Origin: Chitinophagaceae bacterium T5-Br10_B2g13
GTDB taxonomy: Bacteria; Bacteroidota; Rhodothermia; Balneolales; Balneolaceae
Direction: 5' to 3'
Length of the DNA: 64,000 nucleotides
Assembly (NCBI GenBank): GCA_001564065.1
Contig: LKNA01000003.1
Location: 28,501 to 92,500 of the forward strand
In this document: positions 44,861 through 54,816 of the stretch, piece by piece
Layout of the letters: the number at the start of each line of letters is the position of its first letter
How positions within the stretch are numbered: the first letter of the stretch is position 1
Position numbers and translations under genes: made by a program
The notes under the pieces: generated by a model
Database searches by the model: none
Seen by the model: the letters and a program-made list of their open reading frames with translations, nothing else
What the model was told of the DNA's origin: nothing

Positions 44861-46116
44861 ATGGAATAGTGATGAAGTATTTTAGCACAAATCTTTTTCT
44901 ATTAGTCATGGCCTTGGGGATAACCACTCAAGGTTTGGCTCAAATAACGGTGAGCCCGGACGGGCCGGTTACATCAATCCGGGAAGCAATATCGATGGTG
45001 GAGCCCGGCGGACATATTGAAGTTATGCCCGGTGTATATTCTGAAAACAATATAGGAATTGATAAACCTCTGACGCTGGAAGGAATAGATCGACCGGTGA
45101 TTGACGGTGAAAGTGAAGGCTTTATTATTGTGATAAAGGCCGATAGTGTTACAGTTCGGGGATTTGATATTAAAAATAGCGGACGAAGCTATGTGCGGGA
45201 TTATGCGGCTATAATGATTGAAGGCTCTGCCGATTTTACGATAGACAATAACCATCTGGATAACGTCTTTTTTGGTATTTACCTGGCAGAGACTGTTCGT
45301 GGCGTAGTAAGCAATAACCGGGTAGAAGCCTATGATGCAAGAGAAGCTTCTTCGGGTAATGGAATTCATCTGTGGAGTGTAAAGAATCCCAGGATATCTG
45401 ATAATTTTGTTACAGGAATGCGAGATGGCATTTATCTGGAATTTGTGGATGATGCTGAGATCTACGGAAACACAAGCAATAACAACAACCGTTACGGGCT
45501 GCACTACATGTTCTCGGATGGCGGCCGATATTATCAGAATACATTCAAAAGAAATGGCGCCGGCGTTGCCGTGATGTATTCCGACAATGTGGATATGATG
45601 GACAATCTCTTTGAACACAATTGGGGTACCTCTGCCTATGGACTCCTTCTCAAAGATATTAATGACAGTAAAATAGAGGGCAACCGGTTTATCCGTAATA
45701 CGGTGGCTATCTACTCAGAAGGATCCAACAATGTTCACATTCACCGGAATGATATTGAGCTGAACGGCTGGGCTATAAATATAAAATCGAACAGTGCCAG
45801 AAATAGATTTACAGAGAATAATTTTATAGAAAACAGTTTTGATGTTCGTACAGACAGCCCGCGAAATAACAATGTATTTGAGGGGAATTACTGGAGTAAC
45901 TACGAGGGGTATGATCTGGACAGAGACGGTGTTGGCGATGTTCCCTACAGGCCGGTAAGCCTCTTTTCAGTGATTATAGAAAAACAACCGGAATCTCTCA
46001 TTCTGTTGAGAAGTATGTTTATCAGGCTTCTTGATACCGCTGAGAGGATTGTGCCGGTTTTAACTCCAAAGACTCTCTTCGACGAAAAACCAAAAATGGA
46101 TCGAATAAGACGATGA
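44857..46116 (+). CDS. nosD: NosD periplasmic copper-processing protein
   Basis: This 419-residue protein has a signal peptide (FLLVMALGITTQGLA) and a right-handed beta-helix with repeated N-x-D/N-G type coils (carbohydrate-binding CASH repeats, such as GNGIHLWSVKNPRISDNFVTGMRDGIYLEF, GRYYQNTFKRNGAGVAVMYSDN). The ending matches NosD (YWSNYEGYDLDRDGVGDVPYRPVSLFSVI). It works with NosF and NosY to mature the NosZ CuZ site. The start ATG overlaps nosL; ATG 44872 is an alternative. Confidence 0.93.
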   Translation: MNGIVMKYFSTNLFLLVMALGITTQGLAQITVSPDGPVTSIREAISMVEPGGHIEVMPGVYSENNIGIDKPLTLEGIDRPVIDGESEGFIIVIKADSVTVRGFDIKNSGRSYVRDYAAIMIEGSADFTIDNNHLDNVFFGIYLAETVRGVVSNNRVEAYDAREASSGNGIHLWSVKNPRISDNFVTGMRDGIYLEFVDDAEIYGNTSNNNNRYGLHYMFSDGGRYYQNTFKRNGAGVAVMYSDNVDMMDNLFEHNWGTSAYGLLLKDINDSKIEGNRFIRNTVAIYSEGSNNVHIHRNDIELNGWAINIKSNSARNRFTENNFIENSFDVRTDSPRNNNVFEGNYWSNYEGYDLDRDGVGDVPYRPVSLFSVIIEKQPESLILLRSMFIRLLDTAERIVPVLTPKTLFDEKPKMDRIRR

Positions 46117-46835
46117 TTGAAATTCAGAGTGTAAAAAAGAACTTTGGTGATCTCTCCGTACTTAAAGGAATGAGTTTGGAGATTCCCAAAGGGCAGGCAA
46201 CAGGAATAGTTGGACCGAACGGGGCCGGGAAAACCACCCTGATCAAAACCATCCTTGGTTTGGTAAAAGCTGATTCCGGCGTGATAAAAGTGAATGGCAA
46301 TGAGCTGGACAGTGACGGCTTGTACAGAAAAGATATTGGGTATATGCCACAGGTTGCACGCTATCCGGAAAATATGAAAGTGCAGGAGCTGCTCGATTTT
46401 ATTAAAGGGCTGCGAGATCAGGACCCTGTTTATGAGCAGGAACTGATTGATCAATTTAACCTGAGACCGGAACTGGAAAAACCGCTGAGAACACTATCGG
46501 GCGGTAACCGGCAGAAAGTGGGGGCCACACTGGCCATGATGTTTAATCCGGATATCCTCTTCTTTGATGAACCGACCGCAGGCCTCGATCCGCGATCCAG
46601 TCACAAATTTAAACAGAGGGTGCAAGCGGAAAAAAAGAATGGAAAAACGGTAATTATAACATCCCACATCATGAGTGAGCTGGAGCAGCTTGTGGATCAC
46701 GTGATTTTTATTCTGGATGGGAAAATCCGCTACTACGGTTCGATGGACGATCTGCTGAAAGAGAGCAATGAAGAACGACTTGAAGCGGCTATTGCCGGCA
46801 TGATGGATTCAGATACAGAAGAGGTAGCGGCATGA
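46113..46835 (+). CDS. nosF: NosF ABC transporter ATP-binding protein
   Basis: This 240-residue ABC ATPase has Walker A (GPNGAGKTT), signature (TLSGGNRQK), Walker B (DILFFDEPTAGLD) and the switch His (ITSHIMSE). It pairs with the membrane subunit NosY that follows. Its start overlaps nosD by four bases and its stop overlaps nosY by four, so the three are strictly co-translated. Confidence 0.94.
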   Translation: MIEIQSVKKNFGDLSVLKGMSLEIPKGQATGIVGPNGAGKTTLIKTILGLVKADSGVIKVNGNELDSDGLYRKDIGYMPQVARYPENMKVQELLDFIKGLRDQDPVYEQELIDQFNLRPELEKPLRTLSGGNRQKVGATLAMMFNPDILFFDEPTAGLDPRSSHKFKQRVQAEKKNGKTVIITSHIMSELEQLVDHVIFILDGKIRYYGSMDDLLKESNEERLEAAIAGMMDSDTEEVAA

Positions 46836-47623
46836 GCTTACTAATACACATCGTCAGAAACGAATGGCAAAGCCTGTTGAGAGGAAAATGGGTGATCGGT
46901 TACGGACTTATCTTCTTAATCCTAACCGATACTCTGCTAAGATTTGGCGGCGGAGGCCCGGAAACACTGCTGAGTCTCAGTAATGTAATGTTGCTGTTTA
47001 TTCCGCTGGTTGGCATGATTTATGGAATTCTTTACATCTATCAATCCAGGGAGTTTGTTGAGCTGCTGCTCACTCAGCCAATCAACAGGCGCGTGCTCTA
47101 CTGGGGACTCTTTTTAGGGATAGCAACTCCGCTGATGGCCGCTTTTATTATCGGTTCGATGCTGCCGCTTGCTTGGCACGGAATTTTGATGATAGACGGA
47201 ACAGCTTCTGCCATGGTGCTCGGTTTGGGCGGAGTGCTAACTCTGATCTTTGTATCTCTTGGCTTTGTTTTTGGGCTTCTCTTTTACGAAGATCGCATTA
47301 AGGGTTTTGGATTCACAATTGTTATCTGGCTGTTTCTCGCAATTCTTTATGACGGACTGGTACTCCTGTTGGTATTCATGTTTGGTAACTATCCGCTCGA
47401 ACAGTTTGTAATTGCGGTATCCATGCTAAATCCGATTGATCTGGCGCGAATAATGGTGATGCTTGAATTCGACGTATCTGCTCTGATGGGATATACCGGC
47501 GCTGTTTTTAATCGATTTTTCGGAACAGCAATGGGAATTACAACAGCCGGTGCAATGCTGCTGGTTTGGTTGAGTGTTCCAATGTGGATTGGACTTAACG
47601 TATTTCGTAAAAAAGACTTTTAA
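46832..47623 (+). CDS. nosY: NosY ABC transporter permease
   Basis: This 263-residue protein has about six hydrophobic helices and the ABC-2-type pattern (LSNVMLLFIPLVGMIYGILYIYQSREFVELLLTQPINRR, LGLGGVLTLIFVSLGFVFGLLFYEDRIKGFG). It forms the NosDFY complex with NosF and NosD. The next gene, hemN, begins 76 bases later, so readthrough into haem synthesis genes is likely. Confidence 0.92.
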   Translation: MSLLIHIVRNEWQSLLRGKWVIGYGLIFLILTDTLLRFGGGGPETLLSLSNVMLLFIPLVGMIYGILYIYQSREFVELLLTQPINRRVLYWGLFLGIATPLMAAFIIGSMLPLAWHGILMIDGTASAMVLGLGGVLTLIFVSLGFVFGLLFYEDRIKGFGFTIVIWLFLAILYDGLVLLLVFMFGNYPLEQFVIAVSMLNPIDLARIMVMLEFDVSALMGYTGAVFNRFFGTAMGITTAGAMLLVWLSVPMWIGLNVFRKKDF

Positions 47624-47699
47624 AGATACGCAGGCTGGTATTCCCCAAGAATTCATAATTGTTAATGATCTTGTGGAGCAAAGCTTCAAAAGAAAAATA

Positions 47700-49067
47700 A
47701 TGCAGACTACTAAAGAACTCATCAGGAAATACAACGTGCCGGGACCGAGGTATACCTCTTATCCCACAGCTGTGCAATTTCAGGAAACGGATGATCTGAG
47801 TGATGTAATATCTCACCTCGACAAGCGAAACCGGGAACCGAGAAATATCTCTCTCTATTTTCATGTTCCGTTCTGTTTTTCGCTCTGTTGGTATTGCGGA
47901 TGTACAAAAATCATCACTAAGAATACCGATCGCGGGGATGTTTATATCGACTACCTGGCAAAAGAGATGGATCTTGTCAAAAATAAAATACATCCGGAAA
48001 GTAAAGTGATTCAGCTGCACATGGGAGGCGGAACACCCACCTTTCTTAAACCCGATCAGCTAAAACGTTTGGGAGAAGAGATTAAGAAACGGTTCAATTT
48101 TCATAAAGAGATTGAGTTCAGTGTGGAGATTGATCCCCGCACCTGCAGTAAAGACCATGTGGATGCCCTGGCTCAAATAGGGGTGAATCGTGCGTCACTC
48201 GGTGTTCAGGATACCAATGAGGAAGTTCAGAAAGCCATTCACCGAATTCAGCCCTTCGAACAAACCGTTCAGGTTACGCAGTGGCTCAGAGAGGCGTGGA
48301 TAGACTCTATTAACTTTGATCTGATTTATGGCCTTCCAAAGCAGAATGCAGAAACCTTTAAAAAGACACTGGAAGATGTAAAGACTTTGACACCCAACCG
48401 GCTGGCGGTGTACAGCTATGCGCACCTTCCAAACCTGATGCCCTCTCAACGATTGCTGAATGAAGAGGATTTTCCCACACCGGATGAAAAACTGTCGATG
48501 TTAATGCTTGCTATCGATAATCTGGAAAATGAGGGGTATCGCTATATCGGGATGGATCACTTCAGTAAAGAAAATGATGAACTGACTAAAGCCCTGGTAG
48601 AGGGAACGCTACAGAGAAATTTCCAGGGCTACAGCACGCACGCCAATACCGACATGTACGCGCTGGGGATGTCCGGAATATCCATGATTGATTCGATCTA
48701 CTATCAGAATACCAAAGATCTGGACGCCTATTACAGTAGATTGGATACGGGTGAACTTCCGGTAATCAAGCAGATGATATTGACCCGGGATGATCTGCTC
48801 CGCCGCGACTGGATTTCCAGGCTGATGTGTAAACCAACTGTGTATTTCGATCAGTTTGAAGAAAAATGGGGGGTAAACCCGCGGGAATACTTTTCTGAAG
48901 AGTGGGAAAGACTGGATGAATTGGAAAAGGACGGATTGATCATTAAGCTCAAAAATGAAATTCAAATAACTAATCGGGGCCGACTATTTTTGAGAAACAT
49001 AGCGATGGTTTTTGACGCCTATCTTTCTCAAGACAAGAAGACAAAACGATACTCAAAAACGGTATAA
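47700..49067 (+). CDS. hemN: Oxygen-independent coproporphyrinogen III oxidase
   Basis: The ORF track starts at 47574 inside nosY, but ATG 47700 gives the family start MQTTKELIRKYNVPGPRYTSYPTA and 455 residues. It is a radical-SAM enzyme with the cluster motif C59-x3-C63-x2-C66 (FCFSLCWYCGC), HMGGGTP, VEIDPRT and the YSYAHLP segment. It performs haem synthesis without oxygen, which fits a denitrification operon. ctaA follows 11 bases downstream. Confidence 0.93.
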   Translation: MQTTKELIRKYNVPGPRYTSYPTAVQFQETDDLSDVISHLDKRNREPRNISLYFHVPFCFSLCWYCGCTKIITKNTDRGDVYIDYLAKEMDLVKNKIHPESKVIQLHMGGGTPTFLKPDQLKRLGEEIKKRFNFHKEIEFSVEIDPRTCSKDHVDALAQIGVNRASLGVQDTNEEVQKAIHRIQPFEQTVQVTQWLREAWIDSINFDLIYGLPKQNAETFKKTLEDVKTLTPNRLAVYSYAHLPNLMPSQRLLNEEDFPTPDEKLSMLMLAIDNLENEGYRYIGMDHFSKENDELTKALVEGTLQRNFQGYSTHANTDMYALGMSGISMIDSIYYQNTKDLDAYYSRLDTGELPVIKQMILTRDDLLRRDWISRLMCKPTVYFDQFEEKWGVNPREYFSEEWERLDELEKDGLIIKLKNEIQITNRGRLFLRNIAMVFDAYLSQDKKTKRYSKTV

Positions 49068-49078
49068 GACTAGATTTA

Positions 49079-50125
49079 ATGGGGATGGAAGAACAGGATA
49101 AAAGGTGGATGAGAGCTTGGTTTATCAGCGGAGCAGTACTGATTATGCTCATTCTGATTGTAGGTGGAATTACAAGGTTAACAGGTTCCGGTTTGTCCAT
49201 GACGGACTGGAAGCCAATTCTGGGTGCAATACCGCCCATAACCGAAGCGCAGTGGGAAGATGCGTTTGATCAGTACAAACAGTTTCCGGAATACCAGCAG
49301 ATCAATCGCGGGATGGAACTGTCTGAGTTCAAATTTATCTTCTTCTGGGAGTATTTGCATCGAATGCTTGGGCGATTGATTGGAATCGTATTTTTGGTTC
49401 CGTTCGTCTATTTCGTAGCCAAGAAAAAAATGAATGCAAAGTGGCTGAAACGGTCTGTCTGGCTGCTCATTTTAGGTGGGTCGCAGGGCTTGATGGGGTG
49501 GTATATGGTGCAGAGCGGGCTTGTTGATGTGCCCTATGTAAATCCCTACCGGCTTACAGCACACCTGATGCTGGCGTTTATCATCTTTGGATTTTGTGTC
49601 TGGTATGCTGCGGATTTAACAAAGTTTAAGTCGCAGGTTGAACCGAAAAAAAGTGAATTTGGCAAGTGGCTTAAAATACTGTTCGGAATCGTGATTGTTC
49701 AGGTTGCCTGGGGAGGCTTGGTTGCAGGCCTCGACGCGGGACACGTTTACAACACCTTCCCGAAAATGTACCAATACTGGGTGCCGCCTGAAGTGATGGC
49801 CCTGGAACCGTGGTATCAAAATTTGACTGAAAACTCATCAACGGTACAGTTTATTCACCGAACACTGGCCGCTCTTATAGGGATAATGGCCATAGGATAT
49901 TGGGTGCGACTTTTCACGGTTCAATCCAGTAAGTCGGCTAAACTCTGGGGCGGTGTAATATTTGTACTGGTGCTCATACAATATCTTCTGGGTGTATTTA
50001 CACTAATAACTCACGTGCAGATTACCCTGGCTGTGCTTCACCAGTTTTTTGCGATTTTGCTGGTGGGAGCTATTTTGATCGGCATCTACAGTATGCGGGG
50101 AAACCGTATTCAGCCGGCTGATTAA
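49079..50125 (+). CDS. ctaA: Haem A synthase (CtaA/COX15)
   Basis: The 348-residue membrane protein has eight hydrophobic helices and the CtaA pattern: GGITRLTGSGLSMTDWKPILGAIPP near the N-terminus, FKFIFFWEYLHRMLGRLIG with the haem-ligand His region, RLTAHLMLAFIIF, and QFIHRTLAALIGI. It converts haem O to haem A for aa3-type oxidases. Its placement after hemN and the nos genes, 12 bases before another membrane protein, groups haem modification with N2O respiration. Confidence 0.92.
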   Translation: MGMEEQDKRWMRAWFISGAVLIMLILIVGGITRLTGSGLSMTDWKPILGAIPPITEAQWEDAFDQYKQFPEYQQINRGMELSEFKFIFFWEYLHRMLGRLIGIVFLVPFVYFVAKKKMNAKWLKRSVWLLILGGSQGLMGWYMVQSGLVDVPYVNPYRLTAHLMLAFIIFGFCVWYAADLTKFKSQVEPKKSEFGKWLKILFGIVIVQVAWGGLVAGLDAGHVYNTFPKMYQYWVPPEVMALEPWYQNLTENSSTVQFIHRTLAALIGIMAIGYWVRLFTVQSSKSAKLWGGVIFVLVLIQYLLGVFTLITHVQITLAVLHQFFAILLVGAILIGIYSMRGNRIQPAD

Positions 50126-50136
50126 GTAGAAATGTT

Positions 50137-51354
50137 ATGGAGAAGAGAGATCATCTATTACAGAAGATTTGGCTGTGGAGTTTGGCTTTTTTTCTGCTGG
50201 CTGCAGTGACCGGACTTTTGTATCGCTGGGGATTGATTGGCGGAGATTCTTTCGGGCTGAGGCTGTCTAATATCCGCCATGCCCACTCACACCTGATGTT
50301 TTTTAACTGGGTTACACCTGTGCCGATGGCATTTATTGCAAGATCGCTGTTAAAATCATCACCCGAAGCGTATAAAGCACTGTTCAGGCCAATCTATGCG
50401 GTAATTCTGATTGGGTTCGCCTCGTACCCGTTCTTTCTTCTTTATGGTTATCACCCCGTACAGGTTGGTTCTGCAAATCTTCCATTTTCTGTGATGCTGT
50501 CAGGACTGGTGATGATAGCTTGGTACTGGTTCATGGTTGTTTATCTCAGATATAGAAAAAGTACGGACGACAGCCTCTCCTCTCTGTTTTATGATGGCGC
50601 GCTGGTCATGCTTTTCGTAAGCTCTTTGGGAGCATGGGGAGTTGCCGTTATTCAATTTGGGAATATTGACAGCAATCTGCTCTCCGGTGCCATGACTCAT
50701 TTTTTCCTGACTGTATTTACAGAAGGATGGTGCGTGCTGGCAGCGATTGGGATTTTTTATGAGCTTACCGATAAGCAGACATCACTGCCGTTTGATAAAA
50801 ACTGGCTGATAGCTCCAATAGTGCTGGGAGTTCCACTCATGTTCCCATTCGGTCTTTCTACTGATCTGCTGACCGATCAACTTCTATGGATTGCCAGGGC
50901 GGGATCTTTTCTGGTTTCAATCGGCTTAATCATGAATTTATTTTTCATGATCCGTCTGAATCCATCAGTAATGAAATGGGTGTGGAGTCTGATTCTAATC
51001 TTATTTGGAGTAAAAATTGGTTTGCAAATTGGGGCAGCGGTTTTGCCTTCCCGGATATGGCTTGGCGAGCACGGGTTGAGAGTGCTCTATTTGCACCTTC
51101 TGCTGCTGGGCTTTGTTAGCTCACTCTATTATGCCGGTATCCATACGCTCCATTTCCGTCTGCCCAAGATTGGGTTGTATTTGTTTTTAGGGTCAGTGCT
51201 GTTTTTGATTGTAACACTTGTGTTCATCAGCGGGTTGTGGCCAATTCAGTGGCAGCCTGAAAATGTTTATCTGTGGGTAACAGTTGGCGCTCTACTGCCA
51301 TCAATTGCTATTGCGGCAGAGCTGGGAGTTGTCGGGTACTTTAAGTTTAAATAG
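50137..51354 (+). CDS. Polytopic His-rich membrane protein, function unknown
   Basis: The 405-residue protein has about 11-12 hydrophobic helices. Helix-borne His are clustered (LSNIRHAHSHLMFFNWVTP; GAMTHFFLTVF; GLRVLYLHLLLLGFVSSLYYAGIHTLHF), as in haem- or copper-binding membrane proteins such as NnrS or oxidase subunit I. I cannot assign it to either. The position, last gene of the nos-hemN-ctaA run, suggests haem, NO or copper handling. Confidence 0.78.
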   Translation: MEKRDHLLQKIWLWSLAFFLLAAVTGLLYRWGLIGGDSFGLRLSNIRHAHSHLMFFNWVTPVPMAFIARSLLKSSPEAYKALFRPIYAVILIGFASYPFFLLYGYHPVQVGSANLPFSVMLSGLVMIAWYWFMVVYLRYRKSTDDSLSSLFYDGALVMLFVSSLGAWGVAVIQFGNIDSNLLSGAMTHFFLTVFTEGWCVLAAIGIFYELTDKQTSLPFDKNWLIAPIVLGVPLMFPFGLSTDLLTDQLLWIARAGSFLVSIGLIMNLFFMIRLNPSVMKWVWSLILILFGVKIGLQIGAAVLPSRIWLGEHGLRVLYLHLLLLGFVSSLYYAGIHTLHFRLPKIGLYLFLGSVLFLIVTLVFISGLWPIQWQPENVYLWVTVGALLPSIAIAAELGVVGYFKFK

Positions 51355-51359
51355 CGATT

Positions 51360-52259
51360 CTACCGCCCAGATACATTTGTCTGAACCCGATAAACAGAGT
51401 TTGGTGCTGTTACATAAAGCCTGCTGTAATCGGCATCTCCCCAAGCCAGGTTGGTAATGCGTTCATCAAAACCTAAAAGTTGAATTCGGTTGCCTTCTGT
51501 ATCAAAAATTGACAATCCCCCGGGACCGGTTGAGTAGAGCCTGCCGTCGGAATCTGTTTTCATTCCGTCGGCTGCGCCTGTATTGTCCCGTTCACCTACG
51601 CTGGCAAACAGGGTTTCATTGGTAACAGAGCCATCTTCAAGAAGATCGAAGCGTAATATTTGACCGGTTGCGGAGTCATTGACATATAGTTTTGATTCAT
51701 CCGGTGATAGCGCAATTCCGTTGGGATAATCAAACCCGTCGTAAAGCAGGGTCAACGTTCCATCGTGATCAAGTCTGAAAACACCGCTGAAGTCAAGCTC
51801 TCTGTCTTCATCTGATACGCCAAAAGGCGGATCGGTGAAGAAGATCTTCCCATCTGATCGGGCAACCAGATCGTTTGGGCTGTTCAGCCTGTTTCCATTA
51901 AACTGATCAGCCAGTACGGTAATCGTTAAATCGTCATTGATTTGAGATACCTGCCCGTTATGCTGGGCAATCAGAACGTCTCCATCGGGCGATGAGGTGA
52001 TTCCGTTAGAGTTGCCGCTCGGCTGAATATAAACTTCAGATTCACTGCTGCCCGGCTCCCACTTATAGATAATATTGGCGGGTATATCACTAAATAAAAG
52101 GAAACCGTTGGGATGCCAGTATGGGCCCTCTGTAAACTGAAATCCATCTGATACCACTTCCGGTTCTCCAAGCATCACTTCAGTTTCGCCAGAACAGGAG
52201 AGTAGTGGTATCAGTAAGAAAAATAGAATTCCGGGTAATAGAAAAGCTGAACGTATCAT
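51360..52259 (-). CDS. SMP-30/gluconolactonase-like beta-propeller lipoprotein
   Basis: This 299-residue protein has a lipoprotein signal (FLLIPLLSCSG). The SMP-30 propeller shows FTEGPYWHPNGFLLFSDIPANIIYKW, RLNSPNDLVARSDGKIFFTDPPFG and GFDYPNGIALSPDESKLYVNDS, with the conserved Asn-Asp metal-site residues. It is probably a periplasmic lactonase or a related hydrolase; the substrate is unknown. It is convergent with the nos-operon end, only five bases apart. Confidence 0.85.
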   Translation of the reverse strand: MIRSAFLLPGILFFLLIPLLSCSGETEVMLGEPEVVSDGFQFTEGPYWHPNGFLLFSDIPANIIYKWEPGSSESEVYIQPSGNSNGITSSPDGDVLIAQHNGQVSQINDDLTITVLADQFNGNRLNSPNDLVARSDGKIFFTDPPFGVSDEDRELDFSGVFRLDHDGTLTLLYDGFDYPNGIALSPDESKLYVNDSATGQILRFDLLEDGSVTNETLFASVGERDNTGAADGMKTDSDGRLYSTGPGGLSIFDTEGNRIQLLGFDERITNLAWGDADYSRLYVTAPNSVYRVQTNVSGR

Positions 52260-52368
52260 AGCTGTGTGATTTAAATTGGTGGCAGTGAATCGGGATAAAT
52301 TACTGCTGATAAAGTTGTCTCTGTTAAGTTTATAAGTAAGCGAAATTTAAAATGGAAAAGAAATTGAA

Positions 52369-54252
52369 CTAATCAGAGAATGGATCCAGAATCAAAAAGC
52401 CAAATCGTAGGAGTAACCTTTCCGCGTTGGTCAGTTCAGAAAACTCATTTGCAACTTCGATTGCCAGCTCGGTTTCATCAGTAATTAATCCGGTAACCTG
52501 TTTTTCGAGCAGATCGACCATATTCCCCGTAGAATTAACAGTCCACGCATATACCTCCTGATTTCTACTCCTGTAATTTTGAACCAGCTGTGAAGTTACA
52601 TTTTGCTGATTAATAGCAATAAAATCCATGGGAATGCGGCTGAGATCACCTGCGGCAACGGCAGAAACATACCCCATTGGGAGATCCGGCGCGAGAGTTT
52701 TTACCTGCTGAACAGACGGTATTGAAAGTGACATTAATATGACCTGATTTTCCATTTCATGTTCTCGAATTACACGAATAGTCTCTTCGGCCAAATCTTC
52801 TCTGAAGCCGTAATACTTCAGTTCAATCATTAAGCCGATTTCGCTGTTTGCCATTTCCAGGTATTCAGAAAGTGTTGGGATTACGAGCAGTTCTTCCGGA
52901 AAGTCCTTCTCTGAGAGTAGTTGGTGCTGCTGCATTTCGGAATACGTCATTTGATCAACCCGTCCCGGATGACCGGCTACACGCATTAGATCTGCGTCGT
53001 GTAAAATTACGGCAACTCCATCTGCTGTAAGCTGTACATCAATTTCTGCATAATCTGCCCCGAGCCGAATGGATTCCTGCAGAGCGGCCAGACTGTTTTC
53101 GGGTGCACCTCCGGCATTTGCCCTGTGAGAAACGATTTCGGGATTGTACTCAGCAGCATCCGGCGATCTTGTTAAAATGATGCTGGACACAATACTGCTT
53201 AAGATCAGGATGGATAAGATGAGGGTGAGGTATTTAGGGCGACTGATCCATCGCAGTGAACGAATCGTTTTTTTAGTAAGCTGAAGCATTCCAGGAGAAA
53301 TCACCGCCTCATTTCCCCGAATATTGATGTAGTAAAATTTTGTGATAATTGCCGAGATGAGTGAGAATCCTACAAAAGAGATGGAGGCTGTAATGATAAA
53401 ACTCAGAATTAAGTAGCTTCCGGCAAATGCAGCAAGCAGGCGAAGGGAGCCGCTTATATCCAGCACCCATCCACTCATGGCGCCAAATAATAAAATGAGA
53501 ATTGAGTCTGAGAATAGCCGTATTAAAACCCAAAAGAAGATGGCAATACCGATACTATTTAAAAATAAAAGCATTTTGGTGAATGGGAGAGTCCATGATT
53601 CCTTTAAGGCTTCACGGAGCGTTCGTCGTCCATCCAGGTACGAGGGAAGAGCCGGAAGAGAAAAGCCAACCAGAAATAAAACCCCGATCCCCCAAAGACC
53701 GGTCCATATTCCTCCCAGAGTGATGGCTCTGTACCATTCCGGTGGAGTTACCGATATATAATAGTTGATATCAAACTCCGTGAGATAGGTCTGGTAGATT
53801 CCCCAGATACCTGCCAAAAGCGGCAGCGCCAGAATGATCGCCGCGCCAACAGTAATAGCACAAAGCTTGATAAGAAAGTGAATACGCTGAGCAATTCGAA
53901 CAGTTGTGGAGGTAATGGAAACATGCCTGCCACGGAGCTCGTCAGTAATAATTTGAAATAACCCGGCGTACCGAACAGTTGTACCTGTTAATGTGATCAG
54001 GATGATTAAAAAGAGATAGGAGAATCCAGTAGGTGAAAGCGCAAATTGCAGCAACTCATCGTTACCGGCCGGAAGACGATCCCCCCGAAAAACTCCCCAG
54101 TGCACCATTGCGATAAAAATTGGAGAGAGAATGGCGGTAAAAAAAGCGTAGACGATAAGCGTCCAGCCGGCCATAGGTTTCCATAGCATCACTACAGATC
54201 TCCAAGACGAACGGAATGTAGATGAAAAAAGGGCTTGGATAAATCGGCTCAT
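52369..54252 (-). CDS. Glycerophosphodiester phosphodiesterase with membrane domain
   Basis: The 627-residue protein has about nine hydrophobic segments over residues 1-360. The C-terminal GDPD TIM barrel contains HRANAGGAPENSLAALQESIRLGADYAEIDVQLTADGVAVILHD, the E-D and His catalytic pattern, and an ELKYYG segment near EIGLMIELKYYG. It cleaves glycerophosphodiesters from lipids. The membrane-domain fusion matches the GlpQ2/YhgE-like type. No glycerol genes are adjacent. Confidence 0.9.
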   Translation of the reverse strand: MSRFIQALFSSTFRSSWRSVVMLWKPMAGWTLIVYAFFTAILSPIFIAMVHWGVFRGDRLPAGNDELLQFALSPTGFSYLFLIILITLTGTTVRYAGLFQIITDELRGRHVSITSTTVRIAQRIHFLIKLCAITVGAAIILALPLLAGIWGIYQTYLTEFDINYYISVTPPEWYRAITLGGIWTGLWGIGVLFLVGFSLPALPSYLDGRRTLREALKESWTLPFTKMLLFLNSIGIAIFFWVLIRLFSDSILILLFGAMSGWVLDISGSLRLLAAFAGSYLILSFIITASISFVGFSLISAIITKFYYINIRGNEAVISPGMLQLTKKTIRSLRWISRPKYLTLILSILILSSIVSSIILTRSPDAAEYNPEIVSHRANAGGAPENSLAALQESIRLGADYAEIDVQLTADGVAVILHDADLMRVAGHPGRVDQMTYSEMQQHQLLSEKDFPEELLVIPTLSEYLEMANSEIGLMIELKYYGFREDLAEETIRVIREHEMENQVILMSLSIPSVQQVKTLAPDLPMGYVSAVAAGDLSRIPMDFIAINQQNVTSQLVQNYRSRNQEVYAWTVNSTGNMVDLLEKQVTGLITDETELAIEVANEFSELTNAERLLLRFGFLILDPFSD

Positions 54253-54440
54253 ACAATAGATTAAACAAAATGAATATGCTTAGAAAACTTACTGTAGTAA
54301 AACACTCTGATAGTTGTCTTTTACTATTCTAAATGAAATTGATTGCCTTCTTGTTTAAATAACAGTATTGCTTACGACTTCTGAAAATTTTATCCGACTT
54401 TTGAAAAGTACAGTAAAACGGGAAACAGTATAAATCAGGG

Positions 54441-54815
54441 ATGAACAAACAGAAAAAGCGGCTTTTGAAAAAGGCTGATGAATTAAAGATAAATGAAATT
54501 CAACGCCACATTTTCATATGTGCAGATCAGACAAATCCGAAGTGCTGTAAAAAAGAGTTCGGATTAGAAGCATGGTATTATCTCAAAAACAGACTGCGTG
54601 AACTGAATTTAGATGGTTCAGGAGGAGTCTATCGAACCAAGGCAAACTGTCTGAGAATCTGTAAAAGGGGGCCCGTTGCGGTTGTTTATCCGGAGGGAAC
54701 CTGGTATCACTCCTGCACGCCGGAAGTACTGGAAAGAATTATTCAGGAGCACTTAATAGGCGGTGAGCCGGTAGAAGAGTACATCATTACGCAACAACCC
54801 TTACAAACCGACTGA
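54441..54815 (+). CDS. Thioredoxin-like [2Fe-2S] ferredoxin
   Basis: The 124-residue protein has the thioredoxin-like ferredoxin pattern: an early Cys pair region ([17 protein letters not shown]27, C35, C36) and a second pair C70-x3-C74 in [23 protein letters not shown]. The ending, [20 protein letters not shown], is typical. It transfers electrons in the cytosol. It lies one base upstream of the TPR gene. Confidence 0.9.
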   Translation: MNKQKKRLLKKADELKINEIQRHIFICADQTNPKCCKKEFGLEAWYYLKNRLRELNLDGSGGVYRTKANCLRICKRGPVAVVYPEGTWYHSCTPEVLERIIQEHLIGGEPVEEYIITQQPLQTD

Positions 54816-54816
54816 T

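Noticed and set aside
44974-45618. Minus-strand 214-aa ORF over nosD
   Set aside because: Shadow of the beta-helix repeat codons; nosD on the plus strand is strongly supported.
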